Origin: Monosporascus cannonballus
Taxonomy: Eukaryota > Ascomycota > Sordariomycetes > Xylariales
Direction of reading: 5' to 3'
Assembly (NCBI GenBank): GCA_004154925.1
Contig: QJNS01000003.1
Coordinates: forward strand, 620,001 to 684,000
Length of the DNA stretch: 64,000 nt
The notes below the pieces were generated by a model. It did no database searches. It worked only from the letters and a program-made list of their open reading frames with translations, and was not told the origin of the DNA. The stretch's first letter is position 1. Each line of letters opens with the position of its first letter. The position numbers and the translations under genes are program-made. Shown piece after piece: positions 10,419 through 25,100 of this stretch.

Positions 10419-13400
10419 GTTAATAAGGTTTTTGGCAGGTTTCCACGTATTTTCGAAATCCGGGTACTTTTTTTACTTAATTAGGTATTAGGTAAATCCG
10501 TTATGTTTTCGTATGTCGAAAATATTTTCCACCTTATATATTTATTTGTTTTTTACTTTTACGTCTTTTTATGCCGTATATATTTTAATTATATTTATTA
10601 CTAATTCAAATAAGGTAACGTAAAAAATTAGATAAAGTTTAACTTTTAGTAAATTTTTCAATTAATAATTATTTTTTAGGAATTTTTGATAATTTTATAT
10701 AGACCGATATATTTGATATCGAATTTTTTGTTAGGTCTTGTTATTTAAATGTATTTGATAATAAAGAAAAGTATTTCCCCTTTTTCGAAAATTGTTTTTT
10801 TAAAACTTTTTTTGGTTATAGTATTTGCTTATTTAATTTTGTACGAATTCCAGTTCCGTTTTTATTTCTTAATTCAATTATTATAATTATTTTAACGTAA
10901 GGATTATTTTAATATTAACTGGACCGTTATGGCGTATTTTTTATAAATGTTTAACATAAAACTAACATTTACGTTCGTAAGTATTATTTTGATATTTTCG
11001 TAATAACTAATATTATAAATTACTTATACGATTAATAATTTTGAAGTTAATTATTTTGTTCGTAATTAATATAATATTATAAGTAAATTTTTGAAATTCA
11101 ATTTATTCATTTTATTTATTCATTTATTTAAAGTTTAAAGACGTTAGATAACTTATAATTTAAATTGATTTGTATTATGAGGTTTTGCCTAAATTTAAAT
11201 ATGAATAGCAATTCATTATTTAAAATAATTTTTATAAGTTATCCGTATATGCTAAAAAATATATCTAAAAAATGTATGTTATTTGTTCGGCGTTTATGTT
11301 TTCGTAATATAATAAAAAATGAGAAATTTTCGTAAATCGATCGACGATTACGAAAATATTGTTTTAATATATTTTTACAACTAGATCTTTTAATATAAAA
11401 AATTTAATAATAAAATCAAATGTAATTATATATTATAGCCATTTTGCGATTAATAATAATTATAATTTTTTGTATAATTTATATCGTTAAACCTTTGCTT
11501 TAGCGTAAATATTATATTATCGTATAATCTTTTATACCGTTAATTCTATTTTAAGAAAAGAAAACATATATATTAAAGCTTTTTTAAGGTTTTATAAATC
11601 TTTGGATATTCGTATAGCTAATATTTATGTATTTGTGATATTAAACCCTTGTAATATTGTTTAAAAATTTATATTTTGTTTATTTTTTGGTTTTTTTGGG
11701 AAACCGTTATTATATTGTTGGATTTTCTGATATATGTCGTAAGGTAGTAACCAAAAGGTCGTAATCCGTCGTAAGCGTAAATATTTGTTTTATAATAGTA
11801 TCGAAAATTATATAGCTAATTTTAACAAATTTGTTTCGAAATCTAATCACTTATTTAGGGTATTTTCTTTGTTATTCTTTGATTTTGTTTTCTGGATAAT
11901 AACGAAATCGAGATTTGCCAATTTTTCCGTATATTTTAATTATCATTCTATAAGTTTCCTGGTCGTAATAAATCGAGTAAAATTTTAATGATCCGTATAA
12001 ACCTTAATTTGGTATAAGTTTTCTTTTAAAAATATTTAAATTTCGAAATGCCGTAATAATAGCCACAAATTCCTTATCTCAAATACCGTAATTAAATTCG
12101 GCTTTTTTCAATTTATACGAAAAAAATATAATATGGTATAATTTGCCTTATTTTTTCGTTATCTGATTATTAAGTTTAACGCGTAATTCGAAATATCGGT
12201 TTTTAGTTTACCGGGGCGGTTTGGATTATACATAATTAATATTAATTTGCTAGTAATCGTATTCTTAATATTTTGAAATGCTTTTTCCATATTTGGCGAT
12301 AATTTGAATTTTTTTCCTTTTTTCGTAAAATTAATTAAAATTATAATTATTTTGTTAAAATTTCGAATAGACTTTTTGTAATAATTAACGAATCCAAAAA
12401 TGCCTATATCTTTTTAATTATCGTTAACGTTTATTATTTTGTAATTATAGCGATTATCTTAAATTTTATTTTAATATATTTCGTGATAATAATATATCCC
12501 AGATATTTTATTTATCGTTTAAAAAATTGATTTTTTCTGTATTAGTAAATAACTTTGCGTTTTATATAGTTTGAAAAACCTTATAAACATATTTTACGTA
12601 TATAGTTTTCGATTTTTAAAAAAAATAAAAATGTCGTGGAGATAAGAAATCACAAAATCATTAAAATATTTCGTAATATATAATATATTATCCGTTGGAA
12701 AGTTGTTAATATATTTATAAATCTTATTGATATAATTAAATCGTTAAATTATCCGTATTTCGTTTTAAACGTTATTTTATATTTATTTCCTTTGATCCTG
12801 ATAACGTTATATTTATTTCTGAGATCGAATATTATGACTTATTTGGTTTCGTAAGGTTAGTTTTTTGTTTCCGTAATTAAAAATAGTAATATTTAATTTT
12901 TAATTATGATATCGTTTAATTATTAATAATTAATTATAAGTCGTAGTTTTCTGTCTGTTTTAAGTACGAAAAACATAAGGTATCCCCTCAGTAATTTCGA
13001 AAGTTCAATCCATTTTTTATAATCGATTTTCCAGGTATTTTTTTAAAATACTTAATTTGTTTTCGTTAAAGTTGTAAATAGGGTAAAATTTCGTCGAAAA
13101 CTTTTCTTTAAAATTATTTTATGATTTTATTCGTTATATTTTGGTAATTTCGAATTGAGTTTTTTTCTGAAAAGTTGCTTATATTTGTAGTATTATGGTA
13201 ATATATTAATCAGAATTTCTGATTTTTAGGGCTATTGTTTTTATTATTCCAGATCGTTATTTAATTGCTTTAATTTTGTTCGGATGGTAATAACGATGCT
13301 TCGTATTTTTTCTAATGCCTGTGTCCCTCCGCGTTCCGTCCCCCCAAGTAATAAAGTCTCCGTCGTATCCTTTTGCCTGCATTTGTCGCCATTATCGATC

Positions 13401-14600
13401 GAATATTAAGATCTTAATTTTTCTTTTTTTTATTTATTAGTAAAGTATAAGATGAACCTTATTTGGCTAGTTTTGTTATTAATTAAGATTTCGTATTGGC
13501 GTATCCATAATAATCTTAAAATTATATCGTAATTCCCGCATAAAACGATATTAAAATTGATTATTTGATATCGTTTTTGGATAAAAATCTCGAAATAATT
13601 AATTTCGCGTATAATCTTCCCGTTATCGTAAATAAATTCCTAATTTTCGATATTCGTTACGATATATGGTTCTAATTTCTACTTCTATAATAATCTCAAT
13701 TTATTAATTATATTTGGTATAATATAATTCCTTCTTAAAGTTCCGAAATTTCTTATTACGGTATATTAATACATCTTAATTCGTATTTCCAAAATAATAA
13801 AGTTATTAACGTTTTTTATTGTTACGTTTAAAGCTCTTTTCGGAAATTCCATTTAATTTTTTTATGTTTCGTTATTTTATGGTTTTTCTCTAGGTAACTT
13901 TTTTCTTTTAATTTTTATTCGAGCTTATCGAACTTTATTTATGTTTTTTAGTTTAGCGCGTTAAGCTGTTATATGCGTTATTGTTGTCGGCGTACTGTTT
14001 CTTCGAATCGTATTAATTGTTTTTAATTTTCTTGTAATTTTTTTCTTATCGAATAAATTATTTCTTTATGTTTATAATTGTGTTTTATTATACGTTATTT
14101 TAAATATCGTTTTAGAGATCTTTTATAAATTAACGTATCTTTTCCTAAATAACTTTTTTTCGTAGGGATTTATAATAAATACTAATTAAAAATAAAGGTC
14201 CGTAATAGTTTTTTGATTATGCTTTTTTATTATACGTTGGATTAATTTTTTTTCGATTTGGGAATTATATTATCCATAATAACAAAAGGGCCTTTTTTAC
14301 GGGTATTACTTTTTTTCGAATTAAAATTTTATTTCGGCCAGTTATTAAATATTTTTTGGAGTTATGGTTCGAAAATGTTAATATTATTATTTATCGTCCT
14401 TATTATTTCCGGTACGGCGTGGAAAATCAAATCCCTTATAGTATATACGGGTGCTTCGTTTGTAAATATATTATTTCCATTTTTCGTAATCGGAATATTT
14501 TCGTTATTAATAATATATAGCGTATATTTTGCCGTATCTATTAAAAGTTCCTGGGCAATTTTTTTTTGTTTAGTCCTGGTGTTCGCATAATTATTCTTAT
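10419..14600 (-). pseudogene. pol of element A
   Basis: Minus-strand Gypsy pol relic. The C-terminal chromodomain at 10477-10419 retains the YPDFENTW pattern. RT is readable around 12.9-12.6 kb, with FDLRNKYNVIRIKE upstream and the catalytic box changed to SYLHDIFIF (YLHD at 12644-12633). Integrase is expected at about 10.5-12.0 kb but is too decayed to place. The open plus-strand stretches here (for example 11785-11988 and 14258-14590) are shadows of this gene. It is riddled with stops. Confidence 0.75.
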
Positions 14601-15700
14601 AATGTTCTTTATTACGTTCGTAATTCTTATCAAATTAACTTTTTGGTTTTTCGTATTTCGCGTCGAATATTTTGTCATAATAGTTCCTGTTGGACCTTTT
14701 GCAATAGGCTTGATACGTATTTGGCTTAAATTATATTAATGGCTTTAATATCGTTTTTTTTTAGTTATTTTTGAATTATCTTTCCGATATAAATATTTAG
14801 TTGTCTTATCGTGGCCTTTTGACTTTCTTATGTTTATAGGCCTTATGTCCTATTTTATCGCAATTAAAGTATATAATCTGGCTTTAATTTTATTTATGTG
14901 TAATATCGAATTTCATAGGTCTTGGCGCCGTTTTCTAAAAAGTAAAGGGTGTATTTCGTTTTTTCCCTTATTTAAACTTATTATATCCCGAATATAAGAT
15001 ATATTGTCCTTTTTTCATATCGTTTGTTAAACTGTCGATTATTAATCTTAATTACCTTTATAATTTACCGGTTTAAGGTAATTAGTTATTTAATCCGAAT
15101 AATTTTATTTTCATATTATCTTTTAACTTTTTGTAAAATATATCGGTAAAAATATCGGCTTTATTATTTTCTTATTTTGTTTTAACCGTAAGGTTTTTGA
15201 ATATTACGGCGTATTTAGACGCAGGTTTTTTTTTATCGGAATTTTAAAAGTTATTAAGCTGTAAATCGTTTTTTATCCGGATTGCCGAAATTATTGCGTA
15301 TTTTATTTTCGATATTAGTATAAAATAAAAAGACCTTATTGGTAAACTTTTTTTATCCAATTTTTTTATGTTTAGGAAATTCCTTAAAATAGATTCAAAC
15401 TAATTAATAGTACCTCCCGTTAGGCATATTCCTACCGTTAGGACCATATCCGTTAAGTTATTAAGGTTTAAAAAACGAAGGTAAATTTGGGCCTAAATTC
15501 AAAAAATCTAAGGGTTATTTTTCCCGTTATAAAGTTCCGGCTTTTTAAGCTTTATATAGGCGAAAGAAATTTGAGCAAATAACGTAACCTTAATTTATCG
15601 AATTTCTTTTTCCAGTTCCCGAATTCGGGTTTAAAATTATTAAATAAAAGCTTTTTAAACGTTGGTTAATATTTTGATAATATTAAATATTGTTCAGAAT
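14600..15700 (-). pseudogene. gag of element A
   Basis: Minus-strand gag relic. A zinc knuckle remains at 14872-14833 as YFNCDKIGHKAYKH, with one of the three Cys and the His kept. Its upstream capsid half (about 15.7-15.2 kb) is closely matched by relic K at 51.7-52.2 kb. It starts just inside the 5' LTR (15733-16085). Confidence 0.65.
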
Positions 15701-15732
15701 TTAATAGTATTATTGAATAAAAGTTTGTAAAG

Positions 15733-16085
15733 TATAACGGCTAAACGATTTAATTAATTATTAAACATTAATCGTACGGGTTTATGTTAGCAGGAAGTTC
15801 GTAGAAATTTGAATAATAAATATAATAACGTATTACGTTTTGTAATTCCAAAGGTGCTTCGGATAACGATATTATATTGCAAGTTTGTATTATTTAAATT
15901 ATTTAAATAATAAGCGTACATATCCTTTTTTCTGTTTGCTAAATTACTACCAGTAAGTTGGTAATCCGGCTTATTGGCTTACCACCAGTAAGTTAGTGAT
16001 CCATAACGTAACCTGCCCCACCATGCATTTATGGTTGGGTTATATCAGACCGTTTTTGGAAGCCGTAGCGCGTTGGGCCATAATA
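15733..16085 (-). repeat. 5' LTR of element A (LTR type A)
   Basis: 353 bp. On the minus strand it runs from TATTATGGCC (TGTTATGG ancestrally) to CCGTTATA (CCGTTACA ancestrally). It contains one full plus one partial 35-bp minisatellite unit (about 15945-16005). It is flanked at 16086-16090 by CAACA, matching 2057-2061. Confidence 0.88.
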
Positions 16086-17012
16086 CAACAGTGTTAAAAT
16101 TTATATAACTCTTTTTTACTAAAAATCCATAAATTGTTTATTTTTAATTTTTCTTCATATTTACTATAATTAAATATAATACAATCTAATTATTAAATGT
16201 TTTATAATAAAAACGTTTATATAAATTATAACCAATTAAATATAAATAAAGATATTTCGCCTTTGCCTTTGGGTATAAATTTTCGTAGCAGCTTTTATTT
16301 AATTTTTTTTAAATTAACGTAAGTTCGAAAAATTTCGGATAATTATAACGCGACACTTGTTTATCGCAATTAACCTATAAAATGTTACTTTTTTAACGTA
16401 TATAACTATTTATTATTCGGTAATTATCGAAATAAATCGGAATATTATTCGTTTTATTAACGGATAATGTTCAAAATCTGGTTATTATTAAAGAGCTTAA
16501 CCTTTTTTTACTTGAAATTCTGAGACGCGGTCGTTATATTATATCTGTTTTGTAACCGTTTAACTAACGATTATCGGAACGTATTCTTATTATATGTATA
16601 AGGTAATTCGGGATCCCGAAAACTATAATTCTTTGCTCGTTAAGGCTCTGTTGTAAAATTTCTTACTTATTTCCGTACCGTAATCGATTATTTGTCGGTT
16701 AACTTCCGATCGGCAGTTTTTTCGATTAATAATTCAAGTTCGTTTTGCAATCGGCGAATTTTACTTTAAATAATTATTGCGTTATTTTTAATAATAAAAA
16801 TAGAAAACTTATAATATATTAAAAAGATGTAAATTAAAATAAGATAATTTCCGACTAATCACAAAGCAGATTTCAAAAAATAAATATATTAGTCTATTTC
16901 CATCTGGCGTTTTCTACTAGCTGCCAGATAGTAGATTTATATAAGTGGGTCGGTAGCTGATCGATAGCTGGCCGGCTACTAGTCTTATCCTTATAAAAGC
17001 TGTATTCTCACA
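16086..17012 (-). mobile_element. Gypsy relic C2, proximal part (5' LTR and start of gag)
   Basis: Minus-strand LTR type C at 17012-16780 followed by about 690 bp matching the region just inside the 5' LTR of element C (43.45-44.0 kb). Element A then interrupts it, and it resumes at 2056. No open frame remains. Confidence 0.7.
16780..17012 (-). repeat. 5' LTR of C2 (LTR type C)
   Basis: About 233 bp beginning TGTGAGAATACAGC on the minus strand, matching 43215-43450 and 50412-50654. It includes the shared CCAGCTATCGATCAGC / CCGACCAGCC region and an AT-shifted inner end. Confidence 0.8.
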
Positions 17013-17139
17013 ATTTTTAACGCCGTTAACGTATAATAACAATAATTTCTTAATTTAAACGATAAAGTATATGAAACCTAATATTTTATCATATCACAAA
17101 ACAGCTGAATAAATACCGAAATCGGGTTAAAATAGTTTC

Positions 17140-17960
17140 GTAAGGTTTTTATTCCCTATATTAAATTCGAAAACTCGGATAAACAAAAGTCATTAATAAT
17201 CGACGGCCATAATAATTATATTACCGAGAGATTTATATAAATGTATTTTTAAAATAAAGTATATATTATTTTCTTACTTGGTTGTGTTTCTTATCTTTTA
17301 TAATTTTTTGTAAGTATATTTGTCATGTTGAAGTAAAAATTCCGTCATTAATTTCGGGAACGTTATTCCGGGCGATTTTCCGGAATTATTAATAAAATCG
17401 ATTCTTTTAAACATTTATATAGGTATAAAAAAGGTTCAAATAATTTGGAAACATTTTATAACTATTTAAGAAATAATACATTTGCGTTTTATTAACAAGG
17501 CAAAAATATTAAATAATAAATACGTTAAGATAAAAAGGGCGAAAAGGGAAATATCTGCTCCAAAATTGATTGATATTTTAAAATGTCTTAATTGTTTAGC
17601 CCTAATAGTTGCTTTAAATATAAAAACGCCTAAATGATTTCAGGAATTAACCCTGTTCGAAAAATCCTTAGTAAAAGTTAATTTAATGTATGTGAATCTT
17701 ACCGTACGCCTTTTGTTCCGGATATTTATTAAGGCTCTTAACGATAAAATTACCAAATTTATAGCCGCCGAAATTCGTAACAATTAATTAATTATGACCG
17801 TTAAAAAACAAAATTTAAAGTGCATAAGAAAATGCAGCTATAATCAAATAAGGATTTCGTAACAATAATCTCGATTAAAAAGGTAAAAGTAAGGCTAAAG
17901 GCCCTTATAAAGGGACGTTTTACCGTTATTCGGTAAAATTAATAATAAAACGAATTTCCC
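17140..17960 (+). pseudogene. pogo/Fot1-type DDE transposase relic
   Basis: The plus strand reads as the C-terminal half of a fungal DDE_1 (pogo/Fot1, Tc1-mariner superfamily) transposase. LIIDGHNNYITERF at about 17191-17235 matches the second catalytic block (L-x-LDGH-x-SH-x-T-x-F). It is followed by VYIIFLLGCVSYLL, equivalent to the family's YLLFLPPH-SH-LQPLD block. The next ~600 bp continue in one frame with TAA/TAG at plausible Gln codons. The third catalytic residue region is not clear, and I could not find terminal inverted repeats. It abuts the broken 3' end of the halogenase, so its insertion or a linked deletion may have removed the rest of that gene. Confidence 0.7.
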
Positions 17961-18142
17961 GAAGGAGAAAAAAAGAACGAAGTAAAAATAGATTACATTA
18001 TTGTACGTTTTACTTAGTTTGTAATTAATGGATTAAATGGTTGTTGAGATATTGTTATTTGTATGGAAAGGTTGTTGTGGCAATGGCTTCAAAAAAGGGT
18101 GGCGCGTTGAGGGGATGGGGCGTTGGTGGGGAGTTCACCTTA

Positions 18143-19935
<1,793 letters not shown>

Positions 19936-21933
19936 ATGGACGAGCTATCTCGGACTCAAAGCTGCACCTCGTCAGACCACAACGAGATGGAGAACAGCAG
20001 TACGTCGCCGCCCCGAGAGGACTCTGTCAAAACCGTACAAGCGGAGGAAGAGGTGCAGGAGGTGGATAAGTATCCTGACGGCGGGCCGATGGCCTGGCTC
20101 GCCGTCGCTGGCGCAACTGCTTGCTTGTTCGTGCCGTTCGGATGGGTGAACGTCATTGGCATCTTCCAGGAGTACTACTAGTCAAACTAGCTCTGCAATT
20201 ACACGCTGTCAGATATCGCCTGGATACCTTCACTCTAGAGTATGTGATGCCACTGGCAGTACCACTCGTCTTGTAGTCTCTGATGTTAAGCAGTTTTCTT
20301 CATGTTTGCTGGCGACATCTTCGCCGGCAAGGTCTTCGACGACTACGGCCCCCACTACCTGCTCATCGCCGGCACATTCTTGCATGTGTTTGGCTTGATA
20401 ATGACCAGCATCTCCAAGACATACTATCAAATCCTGCTAAGCCAAGCAGTCTGCTCCGCTACCGGCGCCGAGCTCGTTTTTAGTCCTGTGTTTTCAAGTG
20501 TATGCCCAGTCTTTCCGATGCACGCAACGTCGGCCAAATGAGTGGTGGTTTTTAGATATTGACATAGTTTCTGAAGAAGCGCGGCGCGGCACTCGGCCTC
20601 GTTGCCGCTGGCTCATCCCTCGGCGGTGTAGCCTTCCCAGTCTTGATCATCAATCTACTCCCTCGAGTCGACTTCAGCTGGACCATTCGCTGCTGTGCTT
20701 TCATGATCCTGCCGCTCTTGCTGTTTGCAAACTTTGCTCTTAAAAGCAGTATCAAGCCTCAGAAGCGCCCCATCGAATTTGTGGCATTTTGTCCGGCCCC
20801 TGCGAGAGCCGGCCTTTGCCTTATGGACTGTTGCAGTATTTTTTTGTACTGTGCATTGGTCAAACGCCTTCACATCGTACACGACACTGATATTTCTCCC
20901 AGGGGGCATGTTCATTCCCTTCACGTTCATCGTCGCCTACGCAACCGTCCACAGTATGTCGCCTCATATCGCGCAATACCTCGTCTGCACCCTGAACGCT
21001 ACGAGGTAAGAAAACCGCCCCTCAGCCCCTGGGGTAATTGAAATCAGCTGATATGCTTCCAGCCTTCTCGGGCGCACCGTGCCCAATGCCATTGCCGACA
21101 AAGTCGGACACTTCAACGTAATGATCGTCATGGGCGCCTTGACGTCGATCCTGATCCTCCGTCTTTGGCTCCCATCGACTGGCAACGCACCCGTCATCCT
21201 CTTCGCAGCGCTCTTTGGCGTGTCACCCGGCGCCGGCATCAGTCTCACGCCCGCCCTATATGCCAAGCTCTAGCCCATTCTAGGCATTGGTGTCCGCACC
21301 GGCAGGGCCTTTACAATCTCCGCATTTGCCGGGTTGATTGGACCTCCCATTGGCGGTGCTATCATATCAGGTAGCGGAGGGTCGTTCACAAAAATGCTAT
21401 TGCCTTTGGTGGCGCAGCTTGCGCAATTTAGGGTTTGCAATGTTACCCAATGGGTACACGGACTACCCACGACCGCGGGTGGGTAACCGTGGGTGGTCTG
21501 AGCGTTTTTCCAAAATACCCACGATTTCCCATTTACGAACTAACAACCTACGAGTACTCGTAGGTATTTTTGAATGCGTATTAATTTGCGTATTAATTCG
21601 TATTTCCGTTAAAATATTCGGCTATATGGAATTACTTACTAGAATAAAAATTATTTAATAAAAAATTTTATATTTTACTTGAATTAAAACTGTTAGCGAT
21701 ATTATAGGTAATTTTATATTTTAGGTATTTATAAGTAATTTAATCTATAAGTAATTCGATTTACCTACGTACTCCTTTTAATTACATACGTAAATTTTTA
21801 CCCACCTACGGATACCCGTGGGTGGAAATTTTAGCGTGGGTAGGTACGTAGTGCAAACCCTAGCGCAATAGAAACGATGCTTTTCGTGGCCTGCCGGATC
21901 GCCTTTGTCGGTTGGAGGCCGGCAAAGATTTGA
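19936..21933 (+). pseudogene. MFS transporter, monocarboxylate-transporter type, disrupted
   Basis: Fungal MCT-like (SLC16-type) major facilitator, about 440 codons over five inferred exons: 19936-20239, 20294-20499, 20568-20845, 20903-21005, 21063-21933. Marks are DGGPMAWL before the first membrane helix, FGWVNVIGIFQEYY, KVFDDYGPHYLLIAGTFLHV, WHFVRPLREP, FIPFTFI, LLGRTVPN and GVRTG. The start at 19936 (MDELS) gives a hydrophilic head typical of the family. Breaks: TAG at 20179, 20188, 20236 and 21271, all at sites where relatives have or tolerate Gln; an extra base in the C run at 20768-20771; a frame change in the A run near 21390; and a hAT-like insertion at 21429-21862. The coding sequence resumes after the insertion (LFVACRIAFVGW) to TGA at 21931. 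It probably exported the halogenated product. Confidence 0.88.
21429..21862. mobile_element. hAT-like non-autonomous element (MITE) in the MFS gene
   Basis: 434 bp bounded by perfect 11-bp inverted termini TAGGGTTTGCA / TGCAAACCCTA and flanked by 8-bp direct repeats GCGCAATT (21421-21428) and GCGCAATA (21863-21870), identical in 7 of 8 bases. An 8-bp duplication and termini starting T/CAGGG are the hallmark of hAT elements. Subterminal regions contain repeated ACCCACG/CGTGGGT motifs in both orientations, which look like transposase-binding repeats. There is no transposase ORF. The core is AT-rich. Confidence 0.88.
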
Positions 21934-22150
21934 GGTGTTCGCAAGAGACACCTGTTGCGAAGCCTGGATTTTTACTTTCATTGATTACCTATAGCTCAGC
22001 GTATTACTGGATCCGCTTCCGTGCAACCTTTTTAACGACCTCTAAGACGGCGCTCTCCTTCGTTTGTGAAATACTATCAGCTAGCCAGATATGCTTTAGC
22101 ACACCAAATACGGAAAGGCTACAATCTGATCGGAATATATATATATTCCG
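21934..22150. other. 3' flank of the MFS gene and island edge
   Basis: Normal-GC sequence with no recognisable gene; probably the MFS 3' untranslated region and downstream spacer. AT-rich relic DNA begins near 22140, marked by a palindromic GGAATATATATATATTCC. Confidence 0.4.
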
Positions 22151-25100
22151 TTACTAGATTATACAAACATTATACGCGTTACAAAATTATACATGCTTAA
22201 TTAAATATAATAATTTTATGAATATATTTTATAATGAAGAAGTAAAAATATTAATCATTTAAATATTAAATGATTAATAATTCTTAAAATAATATAAGTT
22301 ATATATTTATCATAATAACATATAATGTTAAAATTTTGAATAATAATTATATCATTAATAGGGACGGTTATTGATAAAAAACGTTGAAATTAAAAATATT
22401 TTAATAGCAAATGTATATAAAATATATATGCGCTGTATATATAAATTTATATCTATTTTATTGATGTTAATAATTTATTAAATTAATAAAACTCTATAGA
22501 ATTTTAATACCAAAAAGAGATTTAGTATTCAAACTAAAGATAAAAAGTACATTTACTAAAAATATGGCGAAAGTCGAAAACCTTAATTTAATAAATTAAA
22601 TAATTTATATTTCTAAAATAACGTTAAAAATAGCTTACTTTATAATTAGATTATTCCGTTACCTATTTATAAAAATGGTAAATATATATAATTTCGTAAA
22701 AGCTGTCATGACTTTACGAATTAAATTTCAAAATATATATTTTTACTATCACGAACTATATCTATATTATTTAATTATATAATTAGTTATAATACCTCTG
22801 TTGATATAGATTCTTACCATTTATATTTATTAATTAAACTATCGCTTAACCGTTACACATTAATTGTTATTATTTAATAGTACCGTTAAATTTAAACGTT
22901 GTAGTTTTAATTAATATATTACTTAATATTTAACCTTTTATTACGACGTAATATTAGGATTAATATAAAAATTTCGGAAATAAATTCAATAACTTATAAA
23001 TCAAATAGCAGTTATATTATTTCGTATCATTACGTTGAAATATAAAGTTAAAAAGTATTAACTTTACAATAGAAAGATTTTAAAGATTCTCTAAGAGAAT
23101 ATAAATATACTTCTATTTTTAGAACTTAGAAAAATTCGCAAATAGGATTTTCATTATAGCAGTCTTTTCATGGAAAACGTTTTAAACTATTTCAAATTTA
23201 TAATAAGAGATTATTTACAAAACGTTACAGCCAATTAAATAAGACTATTAAGGTTTCTTTTTCCGATTACAAAAGTTTCAAAAAAGAAATTTAAGACCAA
23301 TTTCAGAAACACAAATAGAAATCGGACGACAATATAATACATTTTGCAATTATAACAAAAAATGTGTATTTCAAAATGTATAATTATTTTGTAAAACTGA
23401 ATAATTAAAGTTAAATAAATAAACTATAAAAACGAGATTTTATTCGATATAGTTTACAAAAGATTAGAGAATAAAGTTAAAACTAGTAGAATTATATTTT
23501 TAAAAACTAAAGTTTACAATTAATAAATTACATGTATTATTAAAAGTAACAACGAATTATTAAGATTTTATATAAAAGATAATATATATTCCAAAATATA
23601 GAGGATAATAGATTAATTTAGAAAGGAAAACGAAACGTATTACTGATACCATATAGAATAATATTAAAACTTAAAAAATTAGGAATTATATAGAGGAAAA
23701 ATAAAAGCCAAATTAAGTAATATAATTACAGTAAATTAGGGTTTTACTAAAGTTCTTAAACTAAGTCTTAATAATCACGTAATTAAACTTTTATTTTAAA
23801 AAATATAATGAATGAATGTAAATAAAAGATTATGAGGGAAAAATAACCGAAGCCATAAAAAATAAGTCTAATATAAATATAAGTTATTTCTAGAGGAAAT
23901 TAGACAAAAAAGAAAGTTAAAAAGCTGGCTTAAAAACGTTTAAAAGAAAACAAGAGGCTTTAAAACAGTTTAAAGAATCTTAAAAATAAACGAAAGAAAT
24001 TTATCTTAACATCTCGGATAGAAATAGAAATATATAGACCATATATTATAAACTGTAAGAATATTCTATAAGTAAAGATTGCAAGGTTTCTATTTATTAA
24101 CGTATTACAGATATACATAAAAATTTCGACATTTTTCAATAAATAGAAATAAATCTAATAAATAAGTAATAATATTGACATTTTCGAGCAATTAAGTTAC
24201 AAAACGAAATTCATAAGCCAATAATTTTATAAAACTTGCAAAAGAGAAATTAATTTCTATAAAAAGATGTTTTTTTACTTTCACAATTAATACAATTATT
24301 AAGCGATAAAAACGTGAATATAACATAGGGTAAAAGACTATTACTAAAAAGATATTACGGATTTATATTTTTAATTACTATTTACTAAAAGCACCAAAAG
24401 TAGAAAGGTATGAACGTAAAAACTCGTACTTTTATTAGAAAGTTGTAAAGAGATAAAATCGATAGAACATAATAAAACATTATATAACAAAAAACCCAAT
24501 ATATTATTTAATAAAAACAGAATTTATAATATAATATAAAAGAAGGAGGATAATGTGATTATTAAATATGCTGTCAAAAACGGTTAATATAATAACTTTA
24601 CACGTTATATATGAAAATTAGACAAAATATAGAAAATTCGAAAAAGTATTATAAGAAAACGTTGCTCTATAAAACGGCTTTTTGAAAAGGCTTTATACAT
24701 AATACTAAAAACTATTAAAAGCTTTTTTAAATTAAATATACGAATTGAAATATACTAATATACGATATTAACAATTTACGAAATTTTTAATAAAATTTAT
24801 ATTACAGCAAACCTCATTATTAGGTTTCTATTATTACGAAAATATAAATTAAATTCTTTACATTTTTAAATTGCCAAGACTTAAGATTTCTTTAATATTA
24901 AAATAATTAAACGGAACAAGTGTTACAGGCTAGAGCCTATAGGGCAGCTCGGGCTTACAGAGCGAGCTTCTTAGCCCGAGCTCACCCATATATATATAAA
25001 GAGCAGCCACCTCGCTGGGTGGCTAGCTGCTTCTCCCCTTCTCTCCTCATCTTGAATATAAGCCTTTGTTGGGCCGTGCTTCTGTTCAACCTACGCATCG

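Larger units (their letters stand above)
2062..16085 (-). mobile_element. Chromovirus A (Gypsy LTR retrotransposon), interrupted by B
   Basis: Complete but decayed LTR retrotransposon read on the minus strand. The 5' LTR is at 15733-16085; the 3' LTR is 2062-2387 continued at 9718-9778. Flanks carry the 5-bp duplication CAACA. Without nested element B it is about 6.7 kb. The minus strand reads gag (about 15.7-14.6 kb, with a zinc-knuckle relic), then pol with an RT catalytic motif relic YLHD at 12633-12644, then a chromodomain relic at about 10419-10477. A separate antisense frame occupies 9867-10414 on the plus strand. Its LTR family (type A) is shared with D, F, G, H and K. Confidence 0.85.

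Noticed and set aside
14258..14590. 110-codon hydrophobic open frame on the plus strand that looks like a membrane protein
   Set aside because: It is antisense to the gag-pol junction of element A. T-rich RIP-mutated DNA read this way gives Phe, Leu and Ile runs; no family resemblance.
2062..16085. Endogenous retrovirus with an envelope gene
   Set aside because: The extra frame before the 3' LTR is antisense and has no signal peptide or membrane anchor; domain order and chromodomain mark fungal chromoviruses.
21429..21439. TAGGG sequence resembling the telomere repeat TTAGGG
   Set aside because: A single copy that forms the inverted terminus of the hAT-like insertion; no tandem telomeric array.
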